NCBI RefSeq assembly: GCF_016482685.1
Contig: NZ_JACYHF010000016.1
Span: forward strand, 1 to 64,000
DNA from: Streptomyces sp. DSM 110735
GTDB lineage: Bacteria; Actinomycetota; Actinomycetes; Streptomycetales; Streptomycetaceae
Reading direction: 5' to 3'
DNA length: 64,000 bases
The translations under genes were made by a program, and so were the position numbers. Numbering within the stretch: position 1 is the stretch's first letter; the number at the start of each line of letters is the position of its first letter. Below are positions 10,775 to 18,651 of this stretch, piece by piece. The notes below the pieces were generated by a model. That model made no database searches. It saw nothing but the letters and a program-made list of their open reading frames with translations, and was not told where the DNA came from.

Positions 10775-11299
10775 GTGTACGAGCCGAACGTGGTCGGTGA
10801 CTGGCAGGAGTACGAGGACTTCGCCGGTCTGCGGGTCCGCGTCCACCGCCTGGAGCGCACCGAGCCGCCGCGCGGGCGCGACGACGCCGCCGCCGGGCTC
10901 ACCTACTTCGGTCTCCGGGTGACCTTCGAGAACCGGGGCACGCGCCCCTACGGCGTGCAGCTCGAGGACGGTCAGATCGACGTCCGCGTCGGTCCCGACG
11001 GCGAGGGCGCCTTCATCGACTGGCGCAACTCCCAGTTCATCGAGGGCTTCGACGTCCACCCGCTGCGCCGGGCCACCGCCGTCCTGTGCGCGGCGGCGCC
11101 CGAGACCGCCCTCACCCACGTCGACGTCCAGGTGCAGCCGCGCGTGGACGAGGAGTGGGCCGACCGCCGGCTGTGGACCGGGGGCGTGGGGATCACCGAG
11201 ACGCAGCCTGCCGCGACCGCCGCGAGCGCCGGGGCCGTGAGCCTCGCGCACGAACTGGCCGCCTTCCTCAGGGACCAGGCCGAGCCCGGCGGCGCCTGA
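10775..11299 (+). CDS. Conserved-looking hypothetical protein
   Basis: 174 residues, acidic, no signal peptide or membrane segment. It opens MYEPNVVGDWQEYEDFAGLRVRVHRLERTE and contains LTYFGLRVTFENRGTRPYGVQLEDGQIDVRVG, a beta-rich pattern like an extracellular DUF4352-type sandwich but without the usual N-terminal lipobox. I do not recognise the family. GAGAGGGG lies 4 bases before the GTG at 10775, which I prefer to the ATG at 10757. Strong third-position GC supports coding. Single gene ending at a bidirectional terminator. Confidence 0.75.
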   Translation: MYEPNVVGDWQEYEDFAGLRVRVHRLERTEPPRGRDDAAAGLTYFGLRVTFENRGTRPYGVQLEDGQIDVRVGPDGEGAFIDWRNSQFIEGFDVHPLRRATAVLCAAAPETALTHVDVQVQPRVDEEWADRRLWTGGVGITETQPAATAASAGAVSLAHELAAFLRDQAEPGGA

Positions 11300-11326
11300 G
11301 GCGTCCCACGACATCAGCCGACACGA

Positions 11327-11358
11327 GGGGCGGTTCACCGGCAGCGGTGAACCGCCCC
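11327..11358. terminator. Bidirectional terminator between convergent genes
   Basis: 13-bp perfect stem (11327-11339 with 11346-11358, core CGGTTCACC) around a 6-base loop, between the hypothetical gene ending at 11299 and the NPP1 gene ending at 11366. Confidence 0.85.
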
Positions 11359-11365
11359 CGGTCTG

Positions 11366-12142
11366 TCAGGCGTTCGGATCGAACGGAATCCCGGACGGCT
11401 TCGCCGCGGTGAGGTGCGAGGCGAAACTGGCGTCCTTCAGCGGGAAGTTGGCGCTCCCGAAGTCGTAGGAGCTGAGCTTGTCGCGCAGCCCGGGCGGGTA
11501 GCCGTTCCAGCCGACCAGCGGCGGGTACTGCCAGGTGTGCTTGTCGTTCTCCGGCGGCTCGTCGTTGGAGTTGGCCAGCCGGAAGCAGTGGGTGCTGATG
11601 CCGTCCTTGTGGTAGACGGCCTTGGCGTGCGTGCCCTCGAAGCGGACCTCGGAGACGGGGTGCACGGTGAACTTGCCGTGGTTGGACGTCGAGACGTACT
11701 TCACCTGGCCGTCCTGCACCCAGACCGCCACGTGCTCCCAGTCGTTGCGGTGGCCGCCGAGACTGACACCGGGCAGCGCCTGGTCCTTCTCGAAGTACAG
11801 CGTGTACAGATAGCCGCACCAGCCGTTGTTGCACTTGTAGCGCGAGTAGCTGTTGGTGTTGTCCAGGTCGGACGCGTCGTGGCAGTTGCCGTTGAGCGCG
11901 CCGGTCGGGTTCAGTCCCGGGTTGATGGTGCCGTCGGGACCTATCGCCGGGGTCGAGTAGCAGCCGTCGGTGTCGTAGTCGAACGCGGGCTGGTACTTCA
12001 GCTCATCTGCCTCCGCGTTCTGCGGCAGAGCCTGCGGAGGGCCACCGGCGGCGAAGGCGGGGGTGGTGAGCACGAGCGTGGCGGCGCCGGTGAGCGCGGC
12101 CAGCCATCCGCCGCGTCTCCGTGGGGACGTGAACGAAGCCAC
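11366..12142 (-). CDS. Secreted NPP1 / necrosis- and ethylene-inducing-like protein
   Basis: 258 residues with a Sec signal peptide (RRRGGWLAALTGAATLVLTTPAFA, cleavage near residue 33). The mature part has the NLP hallmarks: a YLYTLYFEKDQALPG stretch carrying the metal-binding Asp, and the heptapeptide-like GHRNDWEHVAVWV. Canonical NLPs read GHRHDWE; here the second His is Asn, while the first His, the Asp and the Glu that ligate metal in characterised NLPs are kept. Four Cys around residues 60-120 (DGCYS, NCHD, KCNNGWCG) plus one later (THCFR) suggest disulfides. NLPs of plant pathogens bind plant sphingolipids; the role in streptomycetes is unknown. Confidence 0.88.
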   Translation of the reverse strand: MASFTSPRRRGGWLAALTGAATLVLTTPAFAAGGPPQALPQNAEADELKYQPAFDYDTDGCYSTPAIGPDGTINPGLNPTGALNGNCHDASDLDNTNSYSRYKCNNGWCGYLYTLYFEKDQALPGVSLGGHRNDWEHVAVWVQDGQVKYVSTSNHGKFTVHPVSEVRFEGTHAKAVYHKDGISTHCFRLANSNDEPPENDKHTWQYPPLVGWNGYPPGLRDKLSSYDFGSANFPLKDASFASHLTAAKPSGIPFDPNA

Positions 12143-12258
12143 TGAGTCTCCAACTCGGTTGGGGGGTAAGGGAGTTCAGCATCCTGGCACAGGTGTGCGC
12201 TCCCGTGTCACCCCGGGTGTCCCACCGGTGAACCCTGGCCGAAGGAACACCCTCCGCC

Positions 12259-13239
12259 TCAGTCGGTGCCCTCCGGCACATCCGCCGCCGACTCCTCGGG
12301 CGTCAGATCCGGGCGCATCCGCAGCCACGTCGGCTGACGCAGCAGCCCCGCGCGGGTGCGGGTGCTGTAGCCGACCTCGCCGACCAGCCGGGGCAGCACC
12401 CAGCGCGCCTCCGCGATCCTCGGCACCGGGTCGAAGGGGCACTCCTCGCTCGCCAACTCGGCAAGCAGCGCAGCCAGTTCGACGCGTTCCGCCTCGCTCC
12501 AGCCGGTGCCCACCCGTCCCGCGTACCGCAGCCGCCCGCCGCCGCGCTGACCGAGCAGCACCGCACCGGGCAGCCCCGACAGGCGCCCCTTGCCGGGCAG
12601 CCAGCCGCCCACGATCACGTCCACGCTGCGCTGATTACGGATCTTGATCCAGACGCGGGAGCGCACCCCCGGCTCGTACGCCGAGTCCAGCCGCTTGCAG
12701 ACCAGCCCCTCAAGACCGTGCTCCCGGGTCGTGCGCAGCGCCTCCGCGCCGTGCCCCACCATCGCGCCCGGCACCGACCAGTGGGGTCCGTCGAGCCCCA
12801 GGTCCTCCAGCGCCGTCCGCCGCCGCGCGTAGGGCGTGCGCAGGAGCGGGGCGCTCAGGAAGGGCACGTCGAACAGCACCAGATGGACCGGCACCTGACC
12901 GGCCCGGCGGGCCGCGAGCGCGGGGGAGTGGGCGAGACCCATCCGGCCCTGGAGCAACTGGAAGTCGGCCCGGCCCTGTTCGTCCAGGGCGAGCACCTCG
13001 CCGTCGAGCACCGCCGGGATGGAGCCCAACGCCGTACCGAGCGGGGCGAGTTCGGGATAGGCGGCGGTGATGTCCTCGCCCGAGCGGGCGCGCAGCAGCA
13101 CCGTGCCGTCGCCGGGCAGGTACACCATCACCCGCTGACCGTCCTGCTTGGTCTCGTACGCCCACCGGTGGTCCTGCGCCGGGGGCGGCAGCGTGCCGGG
13201 AGTGGCGAGCATCGGCGCGACGAGGGGCAGGGTGGTCAC
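12259..13239 (-). CDS. ATP-dependent DNA ligase (stand-alone LigD-ligase/LigC type)
   Basis: 326 residues. The adenylation motif YETKQDGQRVMVY (KxDG with the nucleophile Lys) is near residue 31. Downstream are VLDGEVLALDEQG (motif III), HGLEGLVCKRLDSAYEPG (motif IV) and SRVWIKIRNQRSVDVIVGGW (motif V), then an OB-fold (GRLRYAGRVGTGWSEAE). There is no polymerase, nuclease or Ku gene beside it. In actinobacteria such ligases act in end-joining or excision repair backup. Start ATG at 13239 (MTTLPLVAPMLAT). Confidence 0.92.
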   Translation of the reverse strand: MTTLPLVAPMLATPGTLPPPAQDHRWAYETKQDGQRVMVYLPGDGTVLLRARSGEDITAAYPELAPLGTALGSIPAVLDGEVLALDEQGRADFQLLQGRMGLAHSPALAARRAGQVPVHLVLFDVPFLSAPLLRTPYARRRTALEDLGLDGPHWSVPGAMVGHGAEALRTTREHGLEGLVCKRLDSAYEPGVRSRVWIKIRNQRSVDVIVGGWLPGKGRLSGLPGAVLLGQRGGGRLRYAGRVGTGWSEAERVELAALLAELASEECPFDPVPRIAEARWVLPRLVGEVGYSTRTRAGLLRQPTWLRMRPDLTPEESAADVPEGTD

Positions 13240-13395
13240 GGCTGAAGATCTCGACCGCCGGAGGCGCTTCCACGCACGTCAGGGCGCGGTTTCCCCCGAA
13301 CGGCCCGCGCCGCCCGTCCCCGCGCGGTGCCCCGTGATCCGCGCAGCGCCTACCGTGCAGTAATATCCGGCGTCAGGTCACCTGGAGGAGGCACC

Positions 13396-13779
13396 ATGCC
13401 CCGGTCCGAACGCTCACCCCTGCTGCTGGCCGGTCTCCTGGCCGCCGCCGGGGTCGCCCACTTCGCCGCTCCGCGCCCGTTCGACGCGACCATCCCGAAG
13501 GCGCTGCCCGGCTCCCGCCGTGCCTGGACCTACGGCAGCGGAGCCGTCGAACTCGCCCTCGCCGCGGGTATCGCCGCGCGCCGCACCCGGCCGCTGGCCG
13601 CGAAAGCCGCCGCCGCGTTCTTCGTCGGGGTGTTCCCGGCGAACGTGCAGATGGCCGTGGACTGGCGGAACCGTCCCGCCCCGCAGCGCAACGCCGCCCT
13701 CGCCCGGCTGCCCCTCCAGGTGCCGCTGGTGCTGTGGGCCCGCGGCGTCGCCGCCCGCGCCGGGGAGGGACGCGCATGA
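13396..13779 (+). CDS. DoxX-like small membrane protein
   Basis: 127 residues, with three or four hydrophobic segments (LLLAGLLAAAGVAHFAAP, AVELALAAGIAA, AAAAFFVGVFPANVQMAVDW, LPLQVPLVLWARGV). The HFAAP...IPKALPGSRRAWTYGSGAVELALAAG pattern matches the COG4270/DoxX-like family. GGAGGAG sits 6 bases before the ATG at 13396. Its TGA overlaps the ATG of the peroxiredoxin gene (ATGA, 13776-13779), linking it to thiol/peroxide defence as seen for DoxX-type proteins elsewhere. Confidence 0.8.
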   Translation: MPRSERSPLLLAGLLAAAGVAHFAAPRPFDATIPKALPGSRRAWTYGSGAVELALAAGIAARRTRPLAAKAAAAFFVGVFPANVQMAVDWRNRPAPQRNAALARLPLQVPLVLWARGVAARAGEGRA

Positions 13780-14243
13780 GCGCCGAGATCCGGATCGGGG
13801 ACACCGTCGAGGACTTCGCGCTCCCCGACGAGTCCGGCACCACCCGCCGTCTGAGCGAGCTGCTCGCGGACGGGCCCGTGGTGCTCTTCTTCTATCCCGC
13901 CGCCCTCACCGCCGGCTGCACCGCCGAGGCGTGCCACTTCCGCGACCTCGCCGCCGAGTTCGCAGAGGTCGGGGCGCGTCCCGTCGGCATCAGCGGCGAC
14001 GAGGTGGACCGGCAGCGGGAGTTCGCCGACAAGCACACGCTCGGGATGACGCTGCTCTCCGACGCCGACGGCACGGTCCGCGAGCGCTTCGGCGTGAAGC
14101 GGGGTTTCTCGCTCGCCCCCACCAAGCGGGCCACCTTCGTCATCGGAGCCGACCGCACCGTCCTGGAGATCGTCCGCAGCGAACTGCGCATGAACACCCA
14201 CGCCGACCGGGCGCTGGCCGCCCTGCGGGCCGCCCGCGCCTAA
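13776..14243 (+). CDS. Peroxiredoxin, BCP/PrxQ type
   Basis: 155 residues, thioredoxin fold. ALTAGCTAEACHFRDL carries the peroxidatic Cys (GCT) and a second Cys five residues later, the 2-Cys arrangement of alpha-type PrxQ. ADRTVLEIVRSELRMNTHADRAL closes the fold. It reduces hydroperoxides with electrons from thioredoxin. Translationally coupled to the DoxX-like gene. Confidence 0.92.
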   Translation: MSAEIRIGDTVEDFALPDESGTTRRLSELLADGPVVLFFYPAALTAGCTAEACHFRDLAAEFAEVGARPVGISGDEVDRQREFADKHTLGMTLLSDADGTVRERFGVKRGFSLAPTKRATFVIGADRTVLEIVRSELRMNTHADRALAALRAARA

Positions 14244-14320
14244 TCGAGTGGAACGGTGCTTCGGCGTTCCACCGGTCCGGGAGAGACGTTCTCCCGGACC
14301 GGGAAAGAGGAGATGCCGCC

Positions 14321-14929
14321 TCAGATGGTCGGGGTGTCGTCGACAACCGGCCGGTGGACCTCGACGACCGGCTTCCAGCCCGCGGTGAATTCGATGAAGT
14401 CCGCACGGGTGGGGTAGGTGTCGATCGCACGACGGTCACGCTTGGGGCTGTCGCCGCCCTTGCGACCCCGGGGGATCTGCTCCTCGAAGATGTCGACCTT
14501 GACGTCGGGGACCTCCTTGAGGCCCTGGCGCCAGATCTGCACGACGTCGGCGCCGAACGCCTGCCGTGCCGCGGCGTAAAGGGCCGAGAGGGCTCCCTTG
14601 TCCCCGCTGGGGACGAAGAGCGCCAGGTCCAGGACGACGCCGGCGGACTGGAGGACCTCGATGGTCGCCGAGCCGTTCTCGTCGGCCAGGTAGATCCCGG
14701 CTTCGTTCTCGTCGTCGGGAAGGCAGGAGACCTCTTCCTGGAATATGGTCCTCGCCGTTATCGAGCCGCCCTCGAAATCCTCACCGGACTTCGTCAGAAA
14801 AGCGGGGACATAGCAGCCGGGAAGCTTGAGTTCTGCCGTGTCGGCGGAAACGAAGACCTTGTCCTTCACGCCGAGCTGCGTCACCTCTTCCAGCGAGAGG
14901 CGGCGAGCGGCGATCTTCTCCGTGTTCAC
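14321..14929 (-). CDS. Hypothetical protein, unrecognised family
   Basis: 202 residues, soluble, acidic. It opens MNTEKIAARRLSLEEVTQLG and ends RADFIEFTAGWKPVVEVHRPVVDDTPTI. No known motif stands out. A Gly/Arg/Lys cluster (IPRGRKGGDSPKRDRRA) lies near residue 165. I chose the GTG at 14929 because AAAGGGA lies about 5 bases before it; the frame extends to 14977. Codon use is typical of the window. Divergent from the dioxygenase gene. Confidence 0.75.
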   Translation of the reverse strand: MNTEKIAARRLSLEEVTQLGVKDKVFVSADTAELKLPGCYVPAFLTKSGEDFEGGSITARTIFQEEVSCLPDDENEAGIYLADENGSATIEVLQSAGVVLDLALFVPSGDKGALSALYAAARQAFGADVVQIWRQGLKEVPDVKVDIFEEQIPRGRKGGDSPKRDRRAIDTYPTRADFIEFTAGWKPVVEVHRPVVDDTPTI

Positions 14930-15289
14930 GATTTCCCTTTCAATTTGCCCGGTCCCTTCGAACGAGGAGACTATCACGAAACCCTCAGGTCAACTGCCCA
15001 GTAATCGCTGGGTGAATGGGCTCTGCTGAGCTGTACCGGCGGTTGCGTTTCGGTGTGTTGGGTGGCGTGGAGGAAGTAAAAGAGAGTTTGCGGCAGATGT
15101 CGCCCATTGCGCCTTCGAGGAGCGACGCAAGACGCTTCATTCGGCGTGCGTCTCGAAGAGCGCGGCGGAATTACCCGCGCCTGATCCGCAGTCGCGCCCG
15201 GAGACCGTACCTCCGGGCACTGTCGCCAGAAAGGGCGTCCGGCTGACACGATCACCCTGGGACCACGGACGAAGACCAGGGAGCGACAC
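14930..15289. promoter_or_regulatory. Divergent 360-bp intergenic region
   Basis: No supportable gene. It should hold promoters for the leftward hypothetical gene and the rightward TauD-type gene. A TTGACC hexamer on the minus strand near 14990 could be a -35 for the leftward gene, but no -10 at proper spacing is clear. The short rightward reading frame at 15016-15246 shows no coding bias or start signal. Confidence 0.4.
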
Positions 15290-16252
15290 ATGACGACGGA
15301 CAGCGTGGTGGACCCGATCAAGGGCGTGGAGGTGCTGCCGGTGGCCGGGCACATCGGCGCCGAGATCACCGGCGTGGACCTCGCCGCGCCGCTCGACGAC
15401 GCGGTGGCGGAGCTGATCAGGGAGACGGTGCTGCGCTGGAAGGTGGTGTTCTTCCGGGACCAGCACCTCGACCACGCCGCGCACGTCGCCTTCGCCCGCC
15501 GCTTCGGCGAGCCGGTCGTCCTCGGCCGCCGGGGCAGCGCCTCGCCGGAGGGCTTCCCCGAGGTCGAGACCACCGCCGACCGGCTGGAGCTGGGCGGCCG
15601 CTTCGGCATGGAGCAGGACGAGTGGCTGCGCCGCCGTCGGCACACCCTGCTGCGCGGCTGGCACTGCGACCACGGCGCCCGCGTCGACCCGCCCGCCGCC
15701 ACCATCCTGCGTGCCGAGACCGTACCGCCCTACGGCGGCGACACCACCTGGGCCAACCTCGCCGCCGCCTACGCGGGTCTGTCCGCGCCGGTGCGCGCCT
15801 TCGTGGACGGCCTGCGCGCCGAACACCGGCTCGGCGTCGGCTACCAGCCCCGCCCCGGCGACGACGCCTATCTCCGCCGTCTCCTGGACCACCAGGTCGC
15901 CTCCGTGCACCCGCTGGTCCGCGTCCACCCGGAGACCGGCGAGCGGGTGCTCTTCGTCAACGGCTACTACGTCGAGCAGATCGAGGACGTCTCCCGCCCC
16001 GAGAGCGCCGCCCTGCTGGAGATGCTCCTGGAGCAGGTCGTACGCCCCGAGTACACCGTCCGCTTCCGCTGGGCGCCGGGCAGTGTCGCCTTCTGGGACA
16101 ACCGGGCCACCGTGCACCTGGCGCCCAGCGACAACGCCCACCTCGACCACCCCCGGATCATGCACCGGGTGATGCTCGCGGGCGAGGTGCCGGTCGGGGT
16201 GGACGGCAGGCCGTCCGAGGCGCTCACGGGTACGGAGCCGGGGCGCTGGTGA
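15290..16252 (+). CDS. TauD/TfdA-family Fe(II)/2-oxoglutarate dioxygenase
   Basis: 320 residues. The facial triad is visible: the HxD pair is in LRGWHCDHGARVDPP (about residue 124) and the distal His is in RIMHRVMLAGE (about 293), with the 2-oxoglutarate-binding Arg following GSVAFWDNRATVHLAP. TauD homologues release sulfite from taurine or alkylsulfonates; others hydroxylate herbicides or natural products, so the substrate is open. The convergent neighbour is a flavin monooxygenase-like gene, a common partner in organosulfur use. The start ATG follows CAGGGAG. Confidence 0.9.
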   Translation: MTTDSVVDPIKGVEVLPVAGHIGAEITGVDLAAPLDDAVAELIRETVLRWKVVFFRDQHLDHAAHVAFARRFGEPVVLGRRGSASPEGFPEVETTADRLELGGRFGMEQDEWLRRRRHTLLRGWHCDHGARVDPPAATILRAETVPPYGGDTTWANLAAAYAGLSAPVRAFVDGLRAEHRLGVGYQPRPGDDAYLRRLLDHQVASVHPLVRVHPETGERVLFVNGYYVEQIEDVSRPESAALLEMLLEQVVRPEYTVRFRWAPGSVAFWDNRATVHLAPSDNAHLDHPRIMHRVMLAGEVPVGVDGRPSEALTGTEPGRW

Positions 16253-17284
16253 TCAGCCGCCGGGGTGCCCGCTGTCGGGGCGCCCCAGCGCCGGAGCGAG
16301 CTTCGTCGCGATGTCGGTGAGGATCTGCACGTAGTCCTCGTGCCGGAAGGTGAACGGCAGTGCGAACGCCACCTCGTCCACCTCACGGAATGCGGCGTGC
16401 GCGTGCAGTCGCCCGGCGATCTCCTCGCTGGTGCCCACCAGGTCCGGCGCGAACAGCAGCCGCGCCGGACCCTGCGGCGAGGTCGTGCGGGGCAGCCGGG
16501 CGGCGGCGAACTCGGCGTACCGCGCCCGCTGTTCGGCCGTCGCGGAGTCGGTCGGTATCACCACCAGACCCTGGGAGACCCGGGCCGCCTCCCCCTCGGG
16601 GTGCCGGGCGCGGAACTCCCGGATCTGGGCGAGCTGGATCGCCGCGAAGTCCAGCGGCGCGTCCGGGTCCTCGGCCTTGACGACACTGCTGGTGAGCAGG
16701 TTCATGCCCTGCTCGCCGGCCCAGCGCGCCGAGGCCAGGCTGCCGCCGCCGTACCACATGCGCCGGGCGAGACCGGGGGAGTGCGGCTGGACGACGTCGG
16801 AGTACTGCTCGAAGCCCTCGGCGCCCTTGAAGTCCGTGGCCCGCTCGCCCGCGACGAAGTCGAGCAGGCGCCGCACCCGCCCGTACCCGAAATCCTCCGC
16901 CTCGGCGGAGACCGGATACAGCGCCTCCCTGACCTGGTCGTAGTGGATCGGCGGTCCCACGCTGACCCCGGCGTTCAGGCGACCGCCGGAGAGCACGTCC
17001 ACCGTGGCCAGGTCCTCGGCGAGACGCAGCGGGTTCTCCCAGCCCAGCGGGATCACCGCGGTGCCCAGCTCGATGCGCCGGGTGCGCTGCGAGGCGGCGG
17101 CGAGCACGGCGACCGGCGACGAGATGCCGTACTGGAGGTGCCGGTGCCGCACCCACGCGCTGTCGAAGCCCAGCCGCTCGCCCAGCTCGATGATCTCCAG
17201 CGTGTCCGTGTGACCCCGGGCGGGATCCGCCGGGTCGAACAGCCCGATCGTCAGAAACCCCAGCTTGCGCAGCGGACGCGACAT
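16253..17284 (-). CDS. LLM-class flavin-dependent oxidoreductase
   Basis: 343 residues with the bacterial luciferase-like barrel: GFDSAWVRHRHL (about 50), RIELGTAVIPLGWENPLRLAEDLATVDVLSGGRLNAGVSVG (about 88-128) and a C-terminal FAPDLVGTSEEIAGRL. Such enzymes use FMNH2 to oxidise sulfonates, sulfides or other substrates. I chose the ATG at 17284 (MSRPLRKLGF) with GGAGGAGG about 11 bases upstream; the frame is open to 17341. The stop abuts the dioxygenase stop exactly, the two forming the palindrome TGATCA. Confidence 0.88.
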   Translation of the reverse strand: MSRPLRKLGFLTIGLFDPADPARGHTDTLEIIELGERLGFDSAWVRHRHLQYGISSPVAVLAAASQRTRRIELGTAVIPLGWENPLRLAEDLATVDVLSGGRLNAGVSVGPPIHYDQVREALYPVSAEAEDFGYGRVRRLLDFVAGERATDFKGAEGFEQYSDVVQPHSPGLARRMWYGGGSLASARWAGEQGMNLLTSSVVKAEDPDAPLDFAAIQLAQIREFRARHPEGEAARVSQGLVVIPTDSATAEQRARYAEFAAARLPRTTSPQGPARLLFAPDLVGTSEEIAGRLHAHAAFREVDEVAFALPFTFRHEDYVQILTDIATKLAPALGRPDSGHPGG

Positions 17285-17481
17285 GGACGCCACGGCCTCC
17301 TCCACCACTCGTACGGCACTCGGAGAGCGCTCCGACCCCACTCGGCCGGGAACGAACCGATTCTCGCAGTTGAATGTGACAACCGTGTGATCGGAAAAAC
17401 GGCGCGGTGGTCGATCACGGGCTGTGCGGGCCGCTTCCCGCCGACCCCGCGTCCCGCGCCCGGCGCTGCCACACTGGAGAC

Positions 17482-18330
17482 ATGAGCGGCGTCAGCGGCG
17501 ACCCGAAGGGGCTGGGCACCTATCTACGGGCCCGGCGGGCCGAGCTGGACCCGGCGCAGGTGGGGCTGCCCGACACCGGCACCCCGCGCCGCGTGGCGGG
17601 TCTGCGCCGCGAGGAGGTCGCCCGGCTGGCGTCGATCAGCACCGACTACTACACCCGGGTCGAGCAGGGACGGATGCGGGCCTCGGCGCCCGTCCTGGAC
17701 GCGCTCGCCCGCGCCCTGCGGCTCACCGGCGACCAGCGCGCCTATCTGTTCGGGCTGGCCGGACGACCGCCGTTCGATCCGCCCCCGGGCCCGGGGCGCG
17801 CCGTCACCCCGCACACCCGCAGGCTGCTGGACCAGCTCACCGCGTCCCCGGCGCTGGTGCTGTCCGGGACCATGGACGTCCTCGCCTGGAACCGGCTCGC
17901 CGCCGCCCTGTTCACCGACTTCGGCAGGCACCCCGAGCGGGACCGCAACTACATCTGGCTGCTCTTCTCGGACCCCGAGATGCGCGCCCGCTACGACGAC
18001 TGGCGCGCCGGGGCTCGGGCGTGCGTGGCGTATCTGCGGATGCACACCGCGCGCCGCCCCGACGACCCCCGGCTGCGCGCGCTGCTGGCCCGGATGTCCG
18101 CCTACAGCGACTTCCAGCGCTGGTGGCAGGCGCGCGAGGTCGCCGTCCAGGGCACCGGGAGCAAGGTGTTCCGCCACCCCGTGGCCGGCATCCTCGTCCT
18201 CGACTGGGACACGCTGACCAGCTCCACCGCGCCCGACCAGCACATCGTCGTGTGGACCGCCCGGCCCGGCAGCTCCTCCGAGGACGCCCTGCGGCGCCTC
18301 GCGCAGTCCCCGGCCGCTCGCCGCGCCTGA
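17482..18330 (+). CDS. MmyB-like XRE-family transcriptional regulator
   Basis: 282 residues. N-terminal helix-turn-helix (LGTYLRARRAELDPAQVGLP, RREEVARLASISTDYYTRVEQGR, about 10-75), then the MmyB ligand-binding domain (LVLSGTMDVLAWNRLAAALFTDF, RNYIWLLFSDPEMRARYDDW, LDWDTLTSSTAPDQHIVVWTA). MmyB-like proteins bind fatty acids and usually regulate a divergent oxidoreductase. Here the divergent LLM oxidoreductase (197 bp away) is the likely target. Start ATG 17482 with TGGAGA upstream. Confidence 0.9.
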   Translation: MSGVSGDPKGLGTYLRARRAELDPAQVGLPDTGTPRRVAGLRREEVARLASISTDYYTRVEQGRMRASAPVLDALARALRLTGDQRAYLFGLAGRPPFDPPPGPGRAVTPHTRRLLDQLTASPALVLSGTMDVLAWNRLAAALFTDFGRHPERDRNYIWLLFSDPEMRARYDDWRAGARACVAYLRMHTARRPDDPRLRALLARMSAYSDFQRWWQAREVAVQGTGSKVFRHPVAGILVLDWDTLTSSTAPDQHIVVWTARPGSSSEDALRRLAQSPAARRA

Positions 18331-18651
18331 CCGCCGCCCCTCCCTCACCCGTCTTGCCGTTTCTTTGACGAGTCGTCAAGAAGGCTTTGCCGACCGAGGT
18401 TTGAGGATCACCAGCGTGTTACGGGCGCTTTGCGAGCCCTAGGGAAAACCCTCGGTTGCCCTCGTCGTGGATGACATGTGCTGGTCAACGGTGCCATTCT
18501 CGCCCGGTACGCACATCCTTCCCACGCTCTTCACGCTTCACGTCTCGTCGCACAGCACGGTCCCGCACAGCTCAGCTCGCCCGGGCAGCACATCCGTCTG
18601 CCCGGTCTGTCACCGGCCGCGCCCCCGGCGGCCGCAGCAGGAGGAGTACGA
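18331..18651. promoter_or_regulatory. Intergenic region upstream of the M4 protease
   Basis: 321 bp. It contains a palindrome TTGACGA-G-TCGTCAA at 18365-18379, which could be an operator or the stem of a terminator for the upstream regulator gene. GGAGGAG at about 18640-18646 is the protease ribosome binding site. The frame stays open through this stretch, but its N-terminal translation lacks a signal peptide and a start site. Confidence 0.4.

Noticed and set aside
15016..15246. 76-codon plus-strand frame upstream of the dioxygenase
   Set aside because: Arg-rich low-information translation, no ribosome binding site, no coding bias.
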